From the NCBI GenBank assembly GCA_016286385.1, contig JAEESO010000024.1, positions 1 through 34,308 on the forward strand: DNA of 34,308 nucleotides, in the 5' to 3' direction. The notes below the pieces were generated by a model. It saw only the letters and a program-made list of their open reading frames with translations. It made no database searches and had not been told where the DNA came from. The DNA is from Bacteroidales bacterium (GTDB lineage Bacteria > Bacteroidota > Bacteroidia > Bacteroidales > UBA932). Numbering within the stretch: position 1 is the stretch's first letter; the number at the start of each line of letters is the position of its first letter. This document shows positions 22,345 to 30,441 of the stretch, in pieces. Both the position numbers and the translations under genes were made by a program.

Positions 22345-22434
22345 TCGAATTCCGTGAAAAAATGCAAGACTATCGAATCTGTATTATTTTTGCATATTTT
22401 TTAAAATGTCGCTTGCGATATAAATTTTTTGTTG

Positions 22435-22442
22435 TATCTTTG
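22435..22442 (+). promoter_or_regulatory. -7 box of the peroxidase-OhrR operon
   Basis: TATCTTTG, with TTG at 22413-22415 and a 19-bp spacer, lies 19 nt before ATG 22462. Confidence 0.6.
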
Positions 22443-22461
22443 CATCGTGAACGATATAAAT

Positions 22462-23079
22462 ATGATCAAAAAAATAATCCTGGCGTGCCTTGTGGCAGTG
22501 ATAAGCCTTGGCTGCGCCGCTAAAAAAGATAGTGATATGGCAAAGATTTTTGACTTCAAGACTACCGGCAACAAGGGTGCAGAGGTAGATTTCGCTCAGT
22601 TTGAGGGTAAGGTTCTCCTTATTGTGAACACCGCATCAAAGTGCGGCTTCACTCCCCAGTATGACGGCCTGGAGGCCCTTTACCAGAAGTATAAGGACAA
22701 GGGCCTTGTGATTATCGGCTTCCCCTGTGACCAATTTGCAGGTCAGGAACCCGGTTCCAACGAACAGATTGAGGAGTTCTGCCGCCTCAACCACGGCGTC
22801 ACCTTCCCCCTTATGGCTAAGACTGACGTAAACGGCGCCAACGCTGAGCCCATCTTCGAGTTCCTGAAGGAGAAGGCTCCCAAGGAGGAGTACAAGGGAT
22901 TCAAGGCAAAGGCCACCCAGAAGCTCCTTAAGGGCATCAGCAAGAGCGTGGAGAAGGACAGCGACATTCTCTGGAATTTCACCAAGTTCCTGGTAGCCCG
23001 TGACGGCGTTACCGTAAAGCGTTTTGCTCCGGTTGCAGAGCCTAAGGATTTTGAAAAGGACGTTGAAGCCTTCCTGTAA
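22462..23079 (+). CDS. Glutathione peroxidase family lipoprotein (Cys type)
   Basis: The 205-aa protein starts with a lipoprotein signal ending SLGC (Cys18), so it is probably periplasmic. The GPx signature is NTASKCGFTPQY with peroxidatic Cys61 (Cys instead of selenocysteine). FPCDQFAGQEPG gives the conserved Gln and a possible resolving Cys89, and WNFTKFLV the conserved Trp and Asn. Bacterial enzymes of this type usually take electrons from thioredoxin-like partners rather than glutathione. ATG 22462 was chosen over an upstream in-frame ATG (22429) because the -7 box lies between them. It overlaps the MarR gene by 1 nt, so the two form an operon. Confidence 0.9.
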   Translation: MIKKIILACLVAVISLGCAAKKDSDMAKIFDFKTTGNKGAEVDFAQFEGKVLLIVNTASKCGFTPQYDGLEALYQKYKDKGLVIIGFPCDQFAGQEPGSNEQIEEFCRLNHGVTFPLMAKTDVNGANAEPIFEFLKEKAPKEEYKGFKAKATQKLLKGISKSVEKDSDILWNFTKFLVARDGVTVKRFAPVAEPKDFEKDVEAFL

Positions 23080-23516
23080 TGAAGGAGCAACTTAGACTTG
23101 ACAATCAGCTCTGTTTCCGTCTTTACACGGCTTCAAGGCTCATAACTCAGGCCTATCATCCGCTTCTTAGCGGGATAGGCCTTACCTATCCCCAGTACCT
23201 TGTGATGATGGTCCTGTGGGAGCAGGACGCCCAGCCGGTGAACGATATAGCAAAGAGGCTGTATCTGGAAACAAACACCGTGACGCCGCTGCTTAAGAGG
23301 ATGGAAACCGAAGGTTTTGTGTCCCGCGAACGCGGGGCTTCAGATGCCAGGCAGGTCATTGTGAAGCTCACTGAAAAAGGCCGGGAACTGGAGTCCAAGG
23401 CGTCCTGCATCCCCTTTGAGATTGCGGGAGCGGTTGCATGCCGGAGCATCACGGAGAAATCCGCCCCGGAACTGTACCGTACGCTGGACGACCTCATATC
23501 GGCCCTGTCAAAGTGA
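23079..23516 (+). CDS. ohrR: OhrR-type MarR peroxide sensor
   Basis: The 145-aa protein has the MarR winged helix: PVNDIAKRLYLETNTVTPLLKRMETEGFVSR, then the wing with SDARQ. The N-terminal LDNQLCFRLYTASR carries Cys12 at the place of the reactive cysteine of OhrR repressors. Cys110 and Cys121 are candidates for the second cysteine of the 2-Cys subgroup. OhrR releases DNA when organic peroxides oxidise the cysteine. Its overlap with the peroxidase gene makes that enzyme the likely target, and the operon is probably autoregulated. Confidence 0.85.
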   Translation: MKEQLRLDNQLCFRLYTASRLITQAYHPLLSGIGLTYPQYLVMMVLWEQDAQPVNDIAKRLYLETNTVTPLLKRMETEGFVSRERGASDARQVIVKLTEKGRELESKASCIPFEIAGAVACRSITEKSAPELYRTLDDLISALSK

Positions 23517-23544
23517 AAAATATTGTATTTGCGCGAAAAATGAC

Positions 23545-23552
23545 TATATTTG
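23545..23552 (+). promoter_or_regulatory. -7 box of the EF-G paralogue
   Basis: TATATTTG, with TTG at 23523-23525 and a 19-bp spacer, gives a leader of roughly 35 nt before ATG 23593. Confidence 0.6.
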
Positions 23553-23592
23553 CAGACTACGTCTGAAAAACGCAAAAACATAATACATAACA

Positions 23593-25731
23593 ATGAAAGC
23601 TTACACAACTAAAAACATCCGCAACGTCGTCTTGATTGGCGCACCCCGCAGCGGTAAGACCACCCTCTCAGAGGCTATGCTTTTTGAAGGCAAAGTTATT
23701 GACCGCCGCGGTTCCGTAGAGGAAAAGAACACCGTATCGGACAACACTGAGTTCGAGCAGACCAACCAGAAGTCCATCAATGCCACCCCTCTGTACGCAG
23801 AGTTCGGCGGCTGCAAGATCAACTTCATTGACGCCCCCGGTTCCGATGATTTCTCCGGTGGAGCCCTCTCAGCCTTCAAGGTGGTAGACGCTGCCGTGAT
23901 GGTTATGAACGGTTCTGCAGGCATCGAGGTGGGTACCACCCTCTTCGCCCGTTACGCAGACCAGTACGGCGTTCCCATGATCATCGCCGTAAATCAGCTG
24001 GACCATGATAAGGCAAACTGGGAAGGCGTCCGCGCCGCTATCGCAGAGGAGTTCGGCAAGAAGGCCGCCATCTGCCAGTTCCCCGTGAACCCCGGTCTTG
24101 GCCTGGAAGGCTTTGTGGATGTTATCACCATGAAGTTCTACGACAAAAAGGGTCAGGAGCTTGACATCCCCGCCGCATATGCCGATGAGGCCGAAGAACT
24201 CCGCGCAGAACTCATGGAAAAGGCAGCTGAAGGCTCCGACGAACTCATGGAGAAGTTCTTCGAGACCATGGAGCTCACCACCGACGAAATCCGTGAGGGT
24301 CTCCGTGAAGGCCTGAAGAAGGGTGAGACCATCCCCGTCTTCTGCACCGCAGCCAAGGAAAATATCGGCACCAAGCGCCTGATGGAATTCATCGTGAATG
24401 TAGTTCCTTCACCTGAAGGCCGTGAGGAGCCCACAATTGACGGTGGCACCATCAAGTGTGACCCCGCAGGTCCCGTGGCCCTGTTTATCTTCAAGACCAG
24501 CGTAGAGCAGCACCTTGGTGAGGTTTCCTACTTCAAGGTGATGAGCGGTACCCTCAATGAGGGCGCAGACCTTGTGAACCCTGAAACCGGCAACGGTGAG
24601 CGCCTCAGCGCCATCTATGCCGTTGCAGGTGCAAAGAAGGAAAAGGTTTCCTCAATTGCTGCCGGTGATATCGGCTGCGTCATGAAGCTCAAGGCCGGTA
24701 AGACCGATGTTACCCTTGCCCAGAACGGCGTAGAGGCTATCAAGCACATGGTATTCCCTGATGCCAAGTACCGCTGCGCAGTGAAGGCTGTGGATAAGAA
24801 CGACGAAGCTAAGGTTGGTGACGCTCTCAACAAGATTGCAGCCCAGGATCCTACCATCGGCGTAGAATACTCCAAGGAACTGCGTCAGACCATCCTCACC
24901 GGTATGGGTGAACAGCACATCAACTACGTTAAGTGGAGAGTAACCAACGAGTTCAAGCAGAACATCGAGCTCTACGCTCCCAAGGTTCCTTATCGTGAGA
25001 CCATCACCAAGATTGCAACAGCACAGTATCGTCACAAGAAGCAGTCCGGCGGCGCCGGTCAGTTCGGTGAGGTTCACCTGCTGGTCTGCCCTTACGTAGA
25101 AGGTCAGGAAGCCCCCAAGAACTTCAAGATTGACGGTAAGGACACCGTATTCAACTTCAAGAGCCAGGATATCACAGACCTTGAGTGGGGTGGTAAGCTT
25201 GAATTCTACAACTGCGTCGTTGGTGGTTCCATCGATCTTTCCTTCATGCCCGCTATCCTTAAGGGTATCAAGTCAAAGATGGAGGAGGGCCCTCTCACCG
25301 GTTCCTACGCCCGTGACATCCGCGTCTATGTATATGACGGTAAGATGCACCCCGTGGACTCCAAGGAAATCGCCTTCATCATCGCCGGCCGTAACGCCTT
25401 CAAGGAGGCCTTCCGCAATGCAGGTCCCAAGATCCTTGAGCCTATCTACAATGTAGACATCATCACCCCCAACGAGTACGTGGGTCCTTGCATGAGTGAC
25501 CTCAACACCCGTCGCGGCATGATCATGAACCAGGATATGGATAAGGGCTTCACCGTGCTTCACGCCCGTGTTCCCCTTGCAGAGCTCTACCGCTACTCCA
25601 CCATCCTGAGCTCACTCACCGGCGGCTCCGCAACCTTCTCCATGAAGTTCGCAGAGTACGTTCAGGTTCCTGCAGACGTTCAGACCAAACTTCTGGCCGA
25701 ATACGCTGCCCAGGAGCAGGAGGAGGACTAA
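23593..25731 (+). CDS. EF-G paralogue (EF-G2 type) with degenerate GTPase motifs
   Basis: The 712-aa protein has the full EF-G layout: G domain, domain II, then III-V (the GQFGEVHL and GSYARDIRVYVYDGKMHPVDS segments belong to domain IV). The GTPase motifs differ from housekeeping EF-G. G1 is GAPRSGKTT (16-24), G3 is DAPGS (80-84) in place of DTPGH so the catalytic His is lost, and G4 is NQLD (134-137) instead of NKxD. The switch I Thr segment is also altered. Bacteroides species have such a second EF-G that supports translation without GTP hydrolysis during nutrient stress, and this protein fits that group. Codon use looks strongly biased (highly expressed). It is monocistronic, with its own promoter and a terminator. 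Confidence 0.85.
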   Translation: MKAYTTKNIRNVVLIGAPRSGKTTLSEAMLFEGKVIDRRGSVEEKNTVSDNTEFEQTNQKSINATPLYAEFGGCKINFIDAPGSDDFSGGALSAFKVVDAAVMVMNGSAGIEVGTTLFARYADQYGVPMIIAVNQLDHDKANWEGVRAAIAEEFGKKAAICQFPVNPGLGLEGFVDVITMKFYDKKGQELDIPAAYADEAEELRAELMEKAAEGSDELMEKFFETMELTTDEIREGLREGLKKGETIPVFCTAAKENIGTKRLMEFIVNVVPSPEGREEPTIDGGTIKCDPAGPVALFIFKTSVEQHLGEVSYFKVMSGTLNEGADLVNPETGNGERLSAIYAVAGAKKEKVSSIAAGDIGCVMKLKAGKTDVTLAQNGVEAIKHMVFPDAKYRCAVKAVDKNDEAKVGDALNKIAAQDPTIGVEYSKELRQTILTGMGEQHINYVKWRVTNEFKQNIELYAPKVPYRETITKIATAQYRHKKQSGGAGQFGEVHLLVCPYVEGQEAPKNFKIDGKDTVFNFKSQDITDLEWGGKLEFYNCVVGGSIDLSFMPAILKGIKSKMEEGPLTGSYARDIRVYVYDGKMHPVDSKEIAFIIAGRNAFKEAFRNAGPKILEPIYNVDIITPNEYVGPCMSDLNTRRGMIMNQDMDKGFTVLHARVPLAELYRYSTILSSLTGGSATFSMKFAEYVQVPADVQTKLLAEYAAQEQEED

Positions 25732-25772
25732 TCTCCCGTGGAGCCAAAGCGCTGATTTTCAGCGTGTTATTG

Positions 25773-25806
25773 AAAAACGTCTACCCGGATTCGGGCAGGC
25801 GTTTTT
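25773..25806. terminator. Bidirectional terminator between EF-G2 and mrp
   Basis: AAAAACG and CGTTTTT flank an inner CCCG-GATT-CGGG stem, with T-runs on both strands. It serves the two convergent genes. Confidence 0.8.
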
Positions 25807-25849
25807 GCGTAAATTACTGTATGTCAGCGTATTATCCCCACGGGGCCGA

Positions 25850-26920
25850 TTACACCGCGGCGGCGAGCTTGCGGGCAAGGTCAAGGAAGGCCTGGGAGTC
25901 CGGGCGGTCCTCAAGGGCTGCCGGGGTGCCGGAGTCTGCATCCTCACGGATGGACTGCACAAGGGGAATCTGGCCAAGGAACGGGATGTCAAGGTCCTGG
26001 GCCATCTTTTCACCGCCACCCTTGCCGAAGATGAAATACTTCTCTTCCGGATGCTCCAGCGGGGTGAACCAGGACATGTTTTCCACAAGGCCGAAAACGG
26101 GCTTCTGGACCTGGGGGTTACGGAACATGTTCACGCCGCGGAGGACATCGGAGAGGGCAACGGTCTGGGGCGTTGTGACGATGATGGCGCCTTCCACGGG
26201 TACGTCCCCGATGAGCGTGATATGGATGTCGCCGGTTCCCGGGGGCATGTCTATGAGAAGGAAGTCCAGGGGGCCCCAGAGGGTTTGGAGGATGATCTGC
26301 TTAAGAGCGGTGGAGGCCATGGGGCCGCGCCAGATGAGCGCCTGCCCGGCATTTGAGACATGACCCACGGAGAGCCACTTGACACCGTATTTTTCCACGG
26401 GGACGAAGAGGGTGTCTTCTGCGTCGTTGCCGTACATCTCTATCTCTACGTCCTCCGTTCCGGTCATGGTGGGGATGGAGGGGCCGTAGACATCGGCATC
26501 GGCAAGGCCAACCCTGTAGCCAAGGCGGGCAAGGGCAACGGCAAGGTTCACGGCAACGGTGCTTTTCCCAACGCCGCCCTTTCCGGATGCTATGCCGATG
26601 ATATGGCGCACCTCCCTGAGCTGCTCCAGATTGAACTCTATGCCCTTCTTGGCGGGTTTTGCGGGCTCCTTCACAATGGTGTCAACTTCTATGGAAGTGC
26701 CCCCGGGAGCATGCCTGTAAAGACATGACTGGACGGCGCCTACAAGGTAGCTTTTAAGTGGATCCGGGCGTTTTGGGAAAGCCAGGGTGACATGGATGCT
26801 TCCATCCGTAACTTTCACATCCTCAATCATTCCAAGTGCGGCAAGGGGGGCATCTCCTTTTGCGGGGTGAGTGACCTCTCCAAGCCAGGAAAGTATCTGA
26901 TTTTTATCCATTTTCTCCAT
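25850..26920 (-). CDS. mrp: Mrp/ApbC-type Fe-S carrier P-loop ATPase lacking the CxxC motif
   Basis: The 356-aa protein has an N-terminal MIP18/DUF59 domain (about 5-85) and the Mrp ATPase: deviant Walker A GKGGVGKST (113-121), then DADVYGPSIP, IDMPPGTGD and VENMS. In most Mrp proteins VENMS is followed by a C-x-x-C that holds a bridging Fe-S cluster. Here the segment is WFTPLEHPEEKYFIFG and has no cysteine. The only Cys in the whole protein is Cys66. It is expected to be cytoplasmic and to work in Fe-S cluster transfer, but without that ligand pair. ATG 26920 and 26911 are both possible starts. Confidence 0.9.
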   Translation of the reverse strand: MEKMDKNQILSWLGEVTHPAKGDAPLAALGMIEDVKVTDGSIHVTLAFPKRPDPLKSYLVGAVQSCLYRHAPGGTSIEVDTIVKEPAKPAKKGIEFNLEQLREVRHIIGIASGKGGVGKSTVAVNLAVALARLGYRVGLADADVYGPSIPTMTGTEDVEIEMYGNDAEDTLFVPVEKYGVKWLSVGHVSNAGQALIWRGPMASTALKQIILQTLWGPLDFLLIDMPPGTGDIHITLIGDVPVEGAIIVTTPQTVALSDVLRGVNMFRNPQVQKPVFGLVENMSWFTPLEHPEEKYFIFGKGGGEKMAQDLDIPFLGQIPLVQSIREDADSGTPAALEDRPDSQAFLDLARKLAAAV

Positions 26921-26929
26921 TTATTTCCA

Positions 26930-26937
26930 CAAAAGTA
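26930..26937 (-). promoter_or_regulatory. -7 box of mrp
   Basis: The minus strand reads TACTTTTG, 10 nt before ATG 26920. Confidence 0.5.
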
Positions 26938-26949
26938 CGCAAAAAACAC

Positions 26950-26957
26950 TAAATTTG
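26950..26957 (+). promoter_or_regulatory. -7 box of the S46 peptidase gene
   Basis: TAAATTTG lies 19 nt before ATG 26977 and back to back with the mrp promoter. Confidence 0.55.
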
Positions 26958-26976
26958 TGAAAATAATTAGTTGCAG

Positions 26977-29058
26977 ATGAAACGTATTCTTACTATTGTC
27001 GCGGCCCTTGCCGTAAGCATTTCTGCGGTGGCCGATGAAGGAATGTGGCTTCTCCCGCTCCTCAAACAACTTAACGGAAAAGACCTCCGCGCGGCAGGTT
27101 GCAAACTTACCCCGGAGCAGATTTACTCTATCAACAAGACCTCCCTCAAGGATGCAATTGTGCATTTTGGAGGCGGCTGCACCGGAGAGATGATCTCTGA
27201 CCAAGGCCTTCTTGTCACCAATCACCACTGCGGTTACAGCAGCATCCAGGGCCTGTCCACGGATGAACACAACTACCTCATGGACGGCTACTGGGCCAAG
27301 TCCCTGGATGAGGAGATCCCCTGCCCGGGCCTTACCGTCACCTTCCTTGTAAGTATGGAAGACGTGACCAAGGTAATCGAGGAAGAGACAATATCGGCCG
27401 ATGCCCTTGAGAAGGCCGCGGAAGAAGCAAATCCCGGCTGCAAGGCCGTTGTAACAGGCTTCTACAACGACAACGTCCATTACCTTATTATCTACCGCAC
27501 ATACAAGGACGTCCGCTTTGTGGGCGCTCCCCCGGCATCTATGGGTAAATTCGGCGGAGAGACCGACAACTGGATGTGGCCCCGCCACACCTGCGACTTC
27601 TCCATGTTCCGCGTTTATGCCGATGAGAACAACATGCCGGCAGAATATGACGATGACAATGTTCCCTACAAACCCGCAAAGAGCCTCAAGGTATCCCTCA
27701 AGGGCGTCAAGGAAGGAGATTACACCATGGTCATGGGCTATCCCGGCCGCACCCAGCGTTTCCAGACGGCCGCGCAGCTCCAGGACATGATCGCCACCAA
27801 CCGTATCCGCATAGATGCCCGCACCATTCGCCAGGACATCATGTGGGAGGAAATGATTGCCGATAAATCCGTCCAGCTCAAGTATGCCGACAAATACGCC
27901 GGCAGCGCCAACGGCTGGAAGAAGTGGCAGGGCGAGGAACTTGCATTCAAGAACCTTGATATCATCGGCCGTGAAGAGGCCAAGGAAGCCGCCCTGAAGG
28001 CATGGATTGAGGCCGATCCCGCCCGCAAGGAAAAATACGGAGATCCCGTTGCCGATATTGCAAAGCACGTGGAGAACACCGCTGAGGCTTCGGCCGCCGT
28101 AAACCGTATTGTAGAAGGCCCTTACCAGATTGAGCTTGTGCAGTTTGCAAACGCCCTGCCCGGTCTTTTCCACCGCGAACTGAGGGACGGAAAAGATAGC
28201 ACCGAGGCCCTTGAAGACGCACGTGAAACCCTTAAGGAATATTATCGGGATTACGTTGTAAGCATTGACAAAAAGACCGCCGTGGCCCTTCTGGAGCACT
28301 ATCGCAAAACTGCCGCTCCGGAGGATTACCTAAAGATTGGAGACAGGGATTTTGCCTCTCTGGACATTCCCGCATACGTGGAGAATCTGTTTGCCTCCAG
28401 CATTTTCACCTCAGAGGAAAAGGCCCTTTCCTCAAGTATCGATGATGCTATGCAGGACCCCGCAATGGAACTTGCACAGGCCATAATGAACGCGCTTATG
28501 GGTAAATATATGGCGGTTTACGCCAATCCTGACGCATCTTATGAGAAAGCCCGCAAGAACTTTGCAGCGGCCCTCATGGAGTGGCAGAAAGGAAAAGCAA
28601 TGTACCCGGATGCAAACTCCACAATGCGTCTTACCTACGGCCACGTGCTGCCCTACAGCCCCAAGGACGCGCTCAAGTATGAGTACTACACAACCGCCCA
28701 GGGCCTACTGGAGAAGGAAAACCCGGATGATCCTGAATTCATCCTTCCTGCAGGCATCAAGTCCCTCCTTCTTGCAAAGGATTATGGCAGGTGGGCAGCC
28801 AAGGACGGCACTCTCCGCACCTGCTTCCTTACCAACAACGACATAACCGGCGGCAACTCCGGTTCTCCGGTGCTGGATGCAAAGGGTAATCTTATCGGCC
28901 TTGCATTTGACGGAAACTGGGAAAGCATGAGCTCCGACGTTATGTTTGAGCCCGCCCTGCAGCGCTGCATCTGCGTGGATATCCGCTACGTTCTGTGGCT
29001 TGTGGAGAAGTACGGCGGCGCCACCAATATCATCAACGAGATTACATACGCAAAATAA
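26977..29058 (+). CDS. dpp7: S46 dipeptidyl-peptidase, DPP7-like
   Basis: The 693-aa exported protein has a signal peptide (to about residue 19, then DEGMWLLP, the conserved S46 N-terminus). The catalytic His lies in TNHHCGYSSIQ (81-91) and the nucleophile Ser in GGNSGSPVLDAKGNLIGLAFDG near 625-645. The residue after FD in this last motif is Gly. In P. gingivalis the DPP7 enzyme has Gly there and DPP11 has Arg, so this protein should cut dipeptides after hydrophobic rather than acidic residues. It acts in the periplasm in peptide nutrition. A TTG two codons earlier is in frame but ATG 26977 is preferred. The next gene starts 4 nt after its stop. Confidence 0.9.
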   Translation: MKRILTIVAALAVSISAVADEGMWLLPLLKQLNGKDLRAAGCKLTPEQIYSINKTSLKDAIVHFGGGCTGEMISDQGLLVTNHHCGYSSIQGLSTDEHNYLMDGYWAKSLDEEIPCPGLTVTFLVSMEDVTKVIEEETISADALEKAAEEANPGCKAVVTGFYNDNVHYLIIYRTYKDVRFVGAPPASMGKFGGETDNWMWPRHTCDFSMFRVYADENNMPAEYDDDNVPYKPAKSLKVSLKGVKEGDYTMVMGYPGRTQRFQTAAQLQDMIATNRIRIDARTIRQDIMWEEMIADKSVQLKYADKYAGSANGWKKWQGEELAFKNLDIIGREEAKEAALKAWIEADPARKEKYGDPVADIAKHVENTAEASAAVNRIVEGPYQIELVQFANALPGLFHRELRDGKDSTEALEDARETLKEYYRDYVVSIDKKTAVALLEHYRKTAAPEDYLKIGDRDFASLDIPAYVENLFASSIFTSEEKALSSSIDDAMQDPAMELAQAIMNALMGKYMAVYANPDASYEKARKNFAAALMEWQKGKAMYPDANSTMRLTYGHVLPYSPKDALKYEYYTTAQGLLEKENPDDPEFILPAGIKSLLLAKDYGRWAAKDGTLRTCFLTNNDITGGNSGSPVLDAKGNLIGLAFDGNWESMSSDVMFEPALQRCICVDIRYVLWLVEKYGGATNIINEITYAK

Positions 29059-29062
29059 ACCC

Positions 29063-29731
29063 ATGAAGGAAATATTTGCCATTCTGGCGGCCTTCAGCCT
29101 TTGCTTTGGCGCCTTTGCACAGGAATCCAAAATCCTGGACGACTGGGATGATCAGATTGAGAGCCGGGAAGACGATTTCCTGTCTTCCTTTGCCTACACC
29201 AACTTCACGTACAACAATTTCCTGGGCGCCCCCGAGGGCGTTAATCCTAATGGCTGGGGGCTTAATTTCTCTGCCCTCCACATTGGTTTCAACCCCTGGA
29301 AAAACGGCCGCTTCACCCTTGGTCTCCTGGAAATGTCCTTCGATTTTGGCTTCCTGAAGCCCGGATACAGTTTTGCCGTCATCAACAACGTAATTGAGGT
29401 GAGGCCCTCTATAGTGGAAAGCAAGAATAACTATAATAATATAGCCTACACTTTCCCAGTGGGCTATATCCAGAAATTCGGAGATTCAAAGTGGTCGGCT
29501 GCAATCATCGCAAGTCCCGGTTTTGGATGGGACACCTATAAAAACGAGTGGGTGTCGGACAATATCCGCCACACGGAGAACCTCCGCATCAACCGCGGCG
29601 GCGGTTATTTCCATCTGGACGTGAAGGCTATGATCTGGTACGACTCAATTGGATTTGTAGCCCGCTACGCCTTCCCCAAGGGATTCCAGGGCCCTGGAAT
29701 CATCTCTGCCGGCCTTTCTTTCAGGATCTAA
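29063..29731 (+). CDS. Exported beta-barrel-like outer membrane protein
   Basis: The 222-aa protein has a signal peptide (ending GAFAQ). The body alternates polar and aromatic residues in short strands with turns (GWGLNFSALHIGFNPW, GRFTLGLLEMSFDFGF, KSWSA-like strands) and ends in SFRI, a typical last strand of an outer membrane barrel. It follows the S46 peptidase by 4 nt, so the two are co-expressed. I do not recognise a family. It overlaps the convergent rnhB gene by 4 nt. Confidence 0.7.
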   Translation: MKEIFAILAAFSLCFGAFAQESKILDDWDDQIESREDDFLSSFAYTNFTYNNFLGAPEGVNPNGWGLNFSALHIGFNPWKNGRFTLGLLEMSFDFGFLKPGYSFAVINNVIEVRPSIVESKNNYNNIAYTFPVGYIQKFGDSKWSAAIIASPGFGWDTYKNEWVSDNIRHTENLRINRGGGYFHLDVKAMIWYDSIGFVARYAFPKGFQGPGIISAGLSFRI

Positions 29732-30378
29732 AAGAGAGACGGCTCCAGCTCCTTTACGTGAAAGCTTTTCCGGTGCCATGGCGTATAGCCGTGGCGCCGG
29801 ATTGCTTCTATATGCTCTGCCGTGGGATAGCCCATATTGCGGTCCCAACCGTACTGGGGATATTCCTGGGCTATTTTTCTCATAAAATCGTCACGGTAGG
29901 TTTTGGCAAGGACGGAGGCTGCGGCAATGCTGGCGTAGGTGGCGTCTCCGTGAACCACGGTCTGGAAATCCTTGAAGCCGTAGCCCTGGAACGGCCGGAA
30001 TTTATTTCCGTCAATAAGGAGGAATTCCGGCTTGGGATTTAGCCTTGTCACTGCCCTCTGCATACCTGTAACGGATGCCCAGAGGATGTTGAGCTCATCT
30101 ATTTCCCGGGCCGATACAGCCTCAACGGCCCAAGCTATAGCCTCTTTCTCAATGATGGGCCGAAGCTCTTCACGGGCTTTTTCCGTCATCTGTTTTGAGT
30201 CGTTGAGGAGCGGATGGAAGAAATCCGGCGGCAGGATCACCGCAGCAGCATACACGGGCCCTGCCAGAGGGCCGCGGCCGGCTTCGTCGCAGCCGGCTTC
30301 CAGCCTTCCGGGCTCCAGATATGGCTTCAGATTGGGTGTCTTGGTACTCACCGCGTTCACTTTGGGGGTTAAATGCAC
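29728..30378 (-). CDS. rnhB: Ribonuclease HII
   Basis: The 216-aa protein has the RNase HII motifs: AGCDEAGRGPLAGPV with the Asp-Glu pair, LNDSKQ, LIDGNKF with the third acidic residue, and DATYASIAAASVLAKTYRD. It removes ribonucleotides from DNA-RNA junctions. The longest frame starts at a GTG at 30378 that lies inside a repeated hairpin. GTG codons at 30360 and 30351 are alternatives, and no ATG is available before the catalytic motif. It is the last gene of the GT4-YfhO-rnhB string. Confidence 0.93.
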   Translation of the reverse strand: MHLTPKVNAVSTKTPNLKPYLEPGRLEAGCDEAGRGPLAGPVYAAAVILPPDFFHPLLNDSKQMTEKAREELRPIIEKEAIAWAVEAVSAREIDELNILWASVTGMQRAVTRLNPKPEFLLIDGNKFRPFQGYGFKDFQTVVHGDATYASIAAASVLAKTYRDDFMRKIAQEYPQYGWDRNMGYPTAEHIEAIRRHGYTPWHRKSFHVKELEPSLF

Positions 30379-30441
30379 GTGCTCAGTACTGTCTGGTACT
30401 CATCGTGTGCATTTTCTGGGTAAAACGCACGTACTCAGTAC
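30371..30441. repeat. Hairpin and direct repeat between the YfhO gene and rnhB
   Basis: AAATGCAC (30371-30378) pairs with GTGCATTT (30407-30414), with AGTAC/GTACT inside. GCACGTRCTCAGTAC occurs at 30375-30389 and 30427-30441. The repeat covers the last codons of the YfhO gene and the GTG start of rnhB. Confidence 0.6.

Noticed and set aside
26827..28299. 490-codon minus-strand frame
   Set aside because: Antisense to the S46 peptidase with its conserved His and Ser motifs, and it also runs into mrp in another frame.
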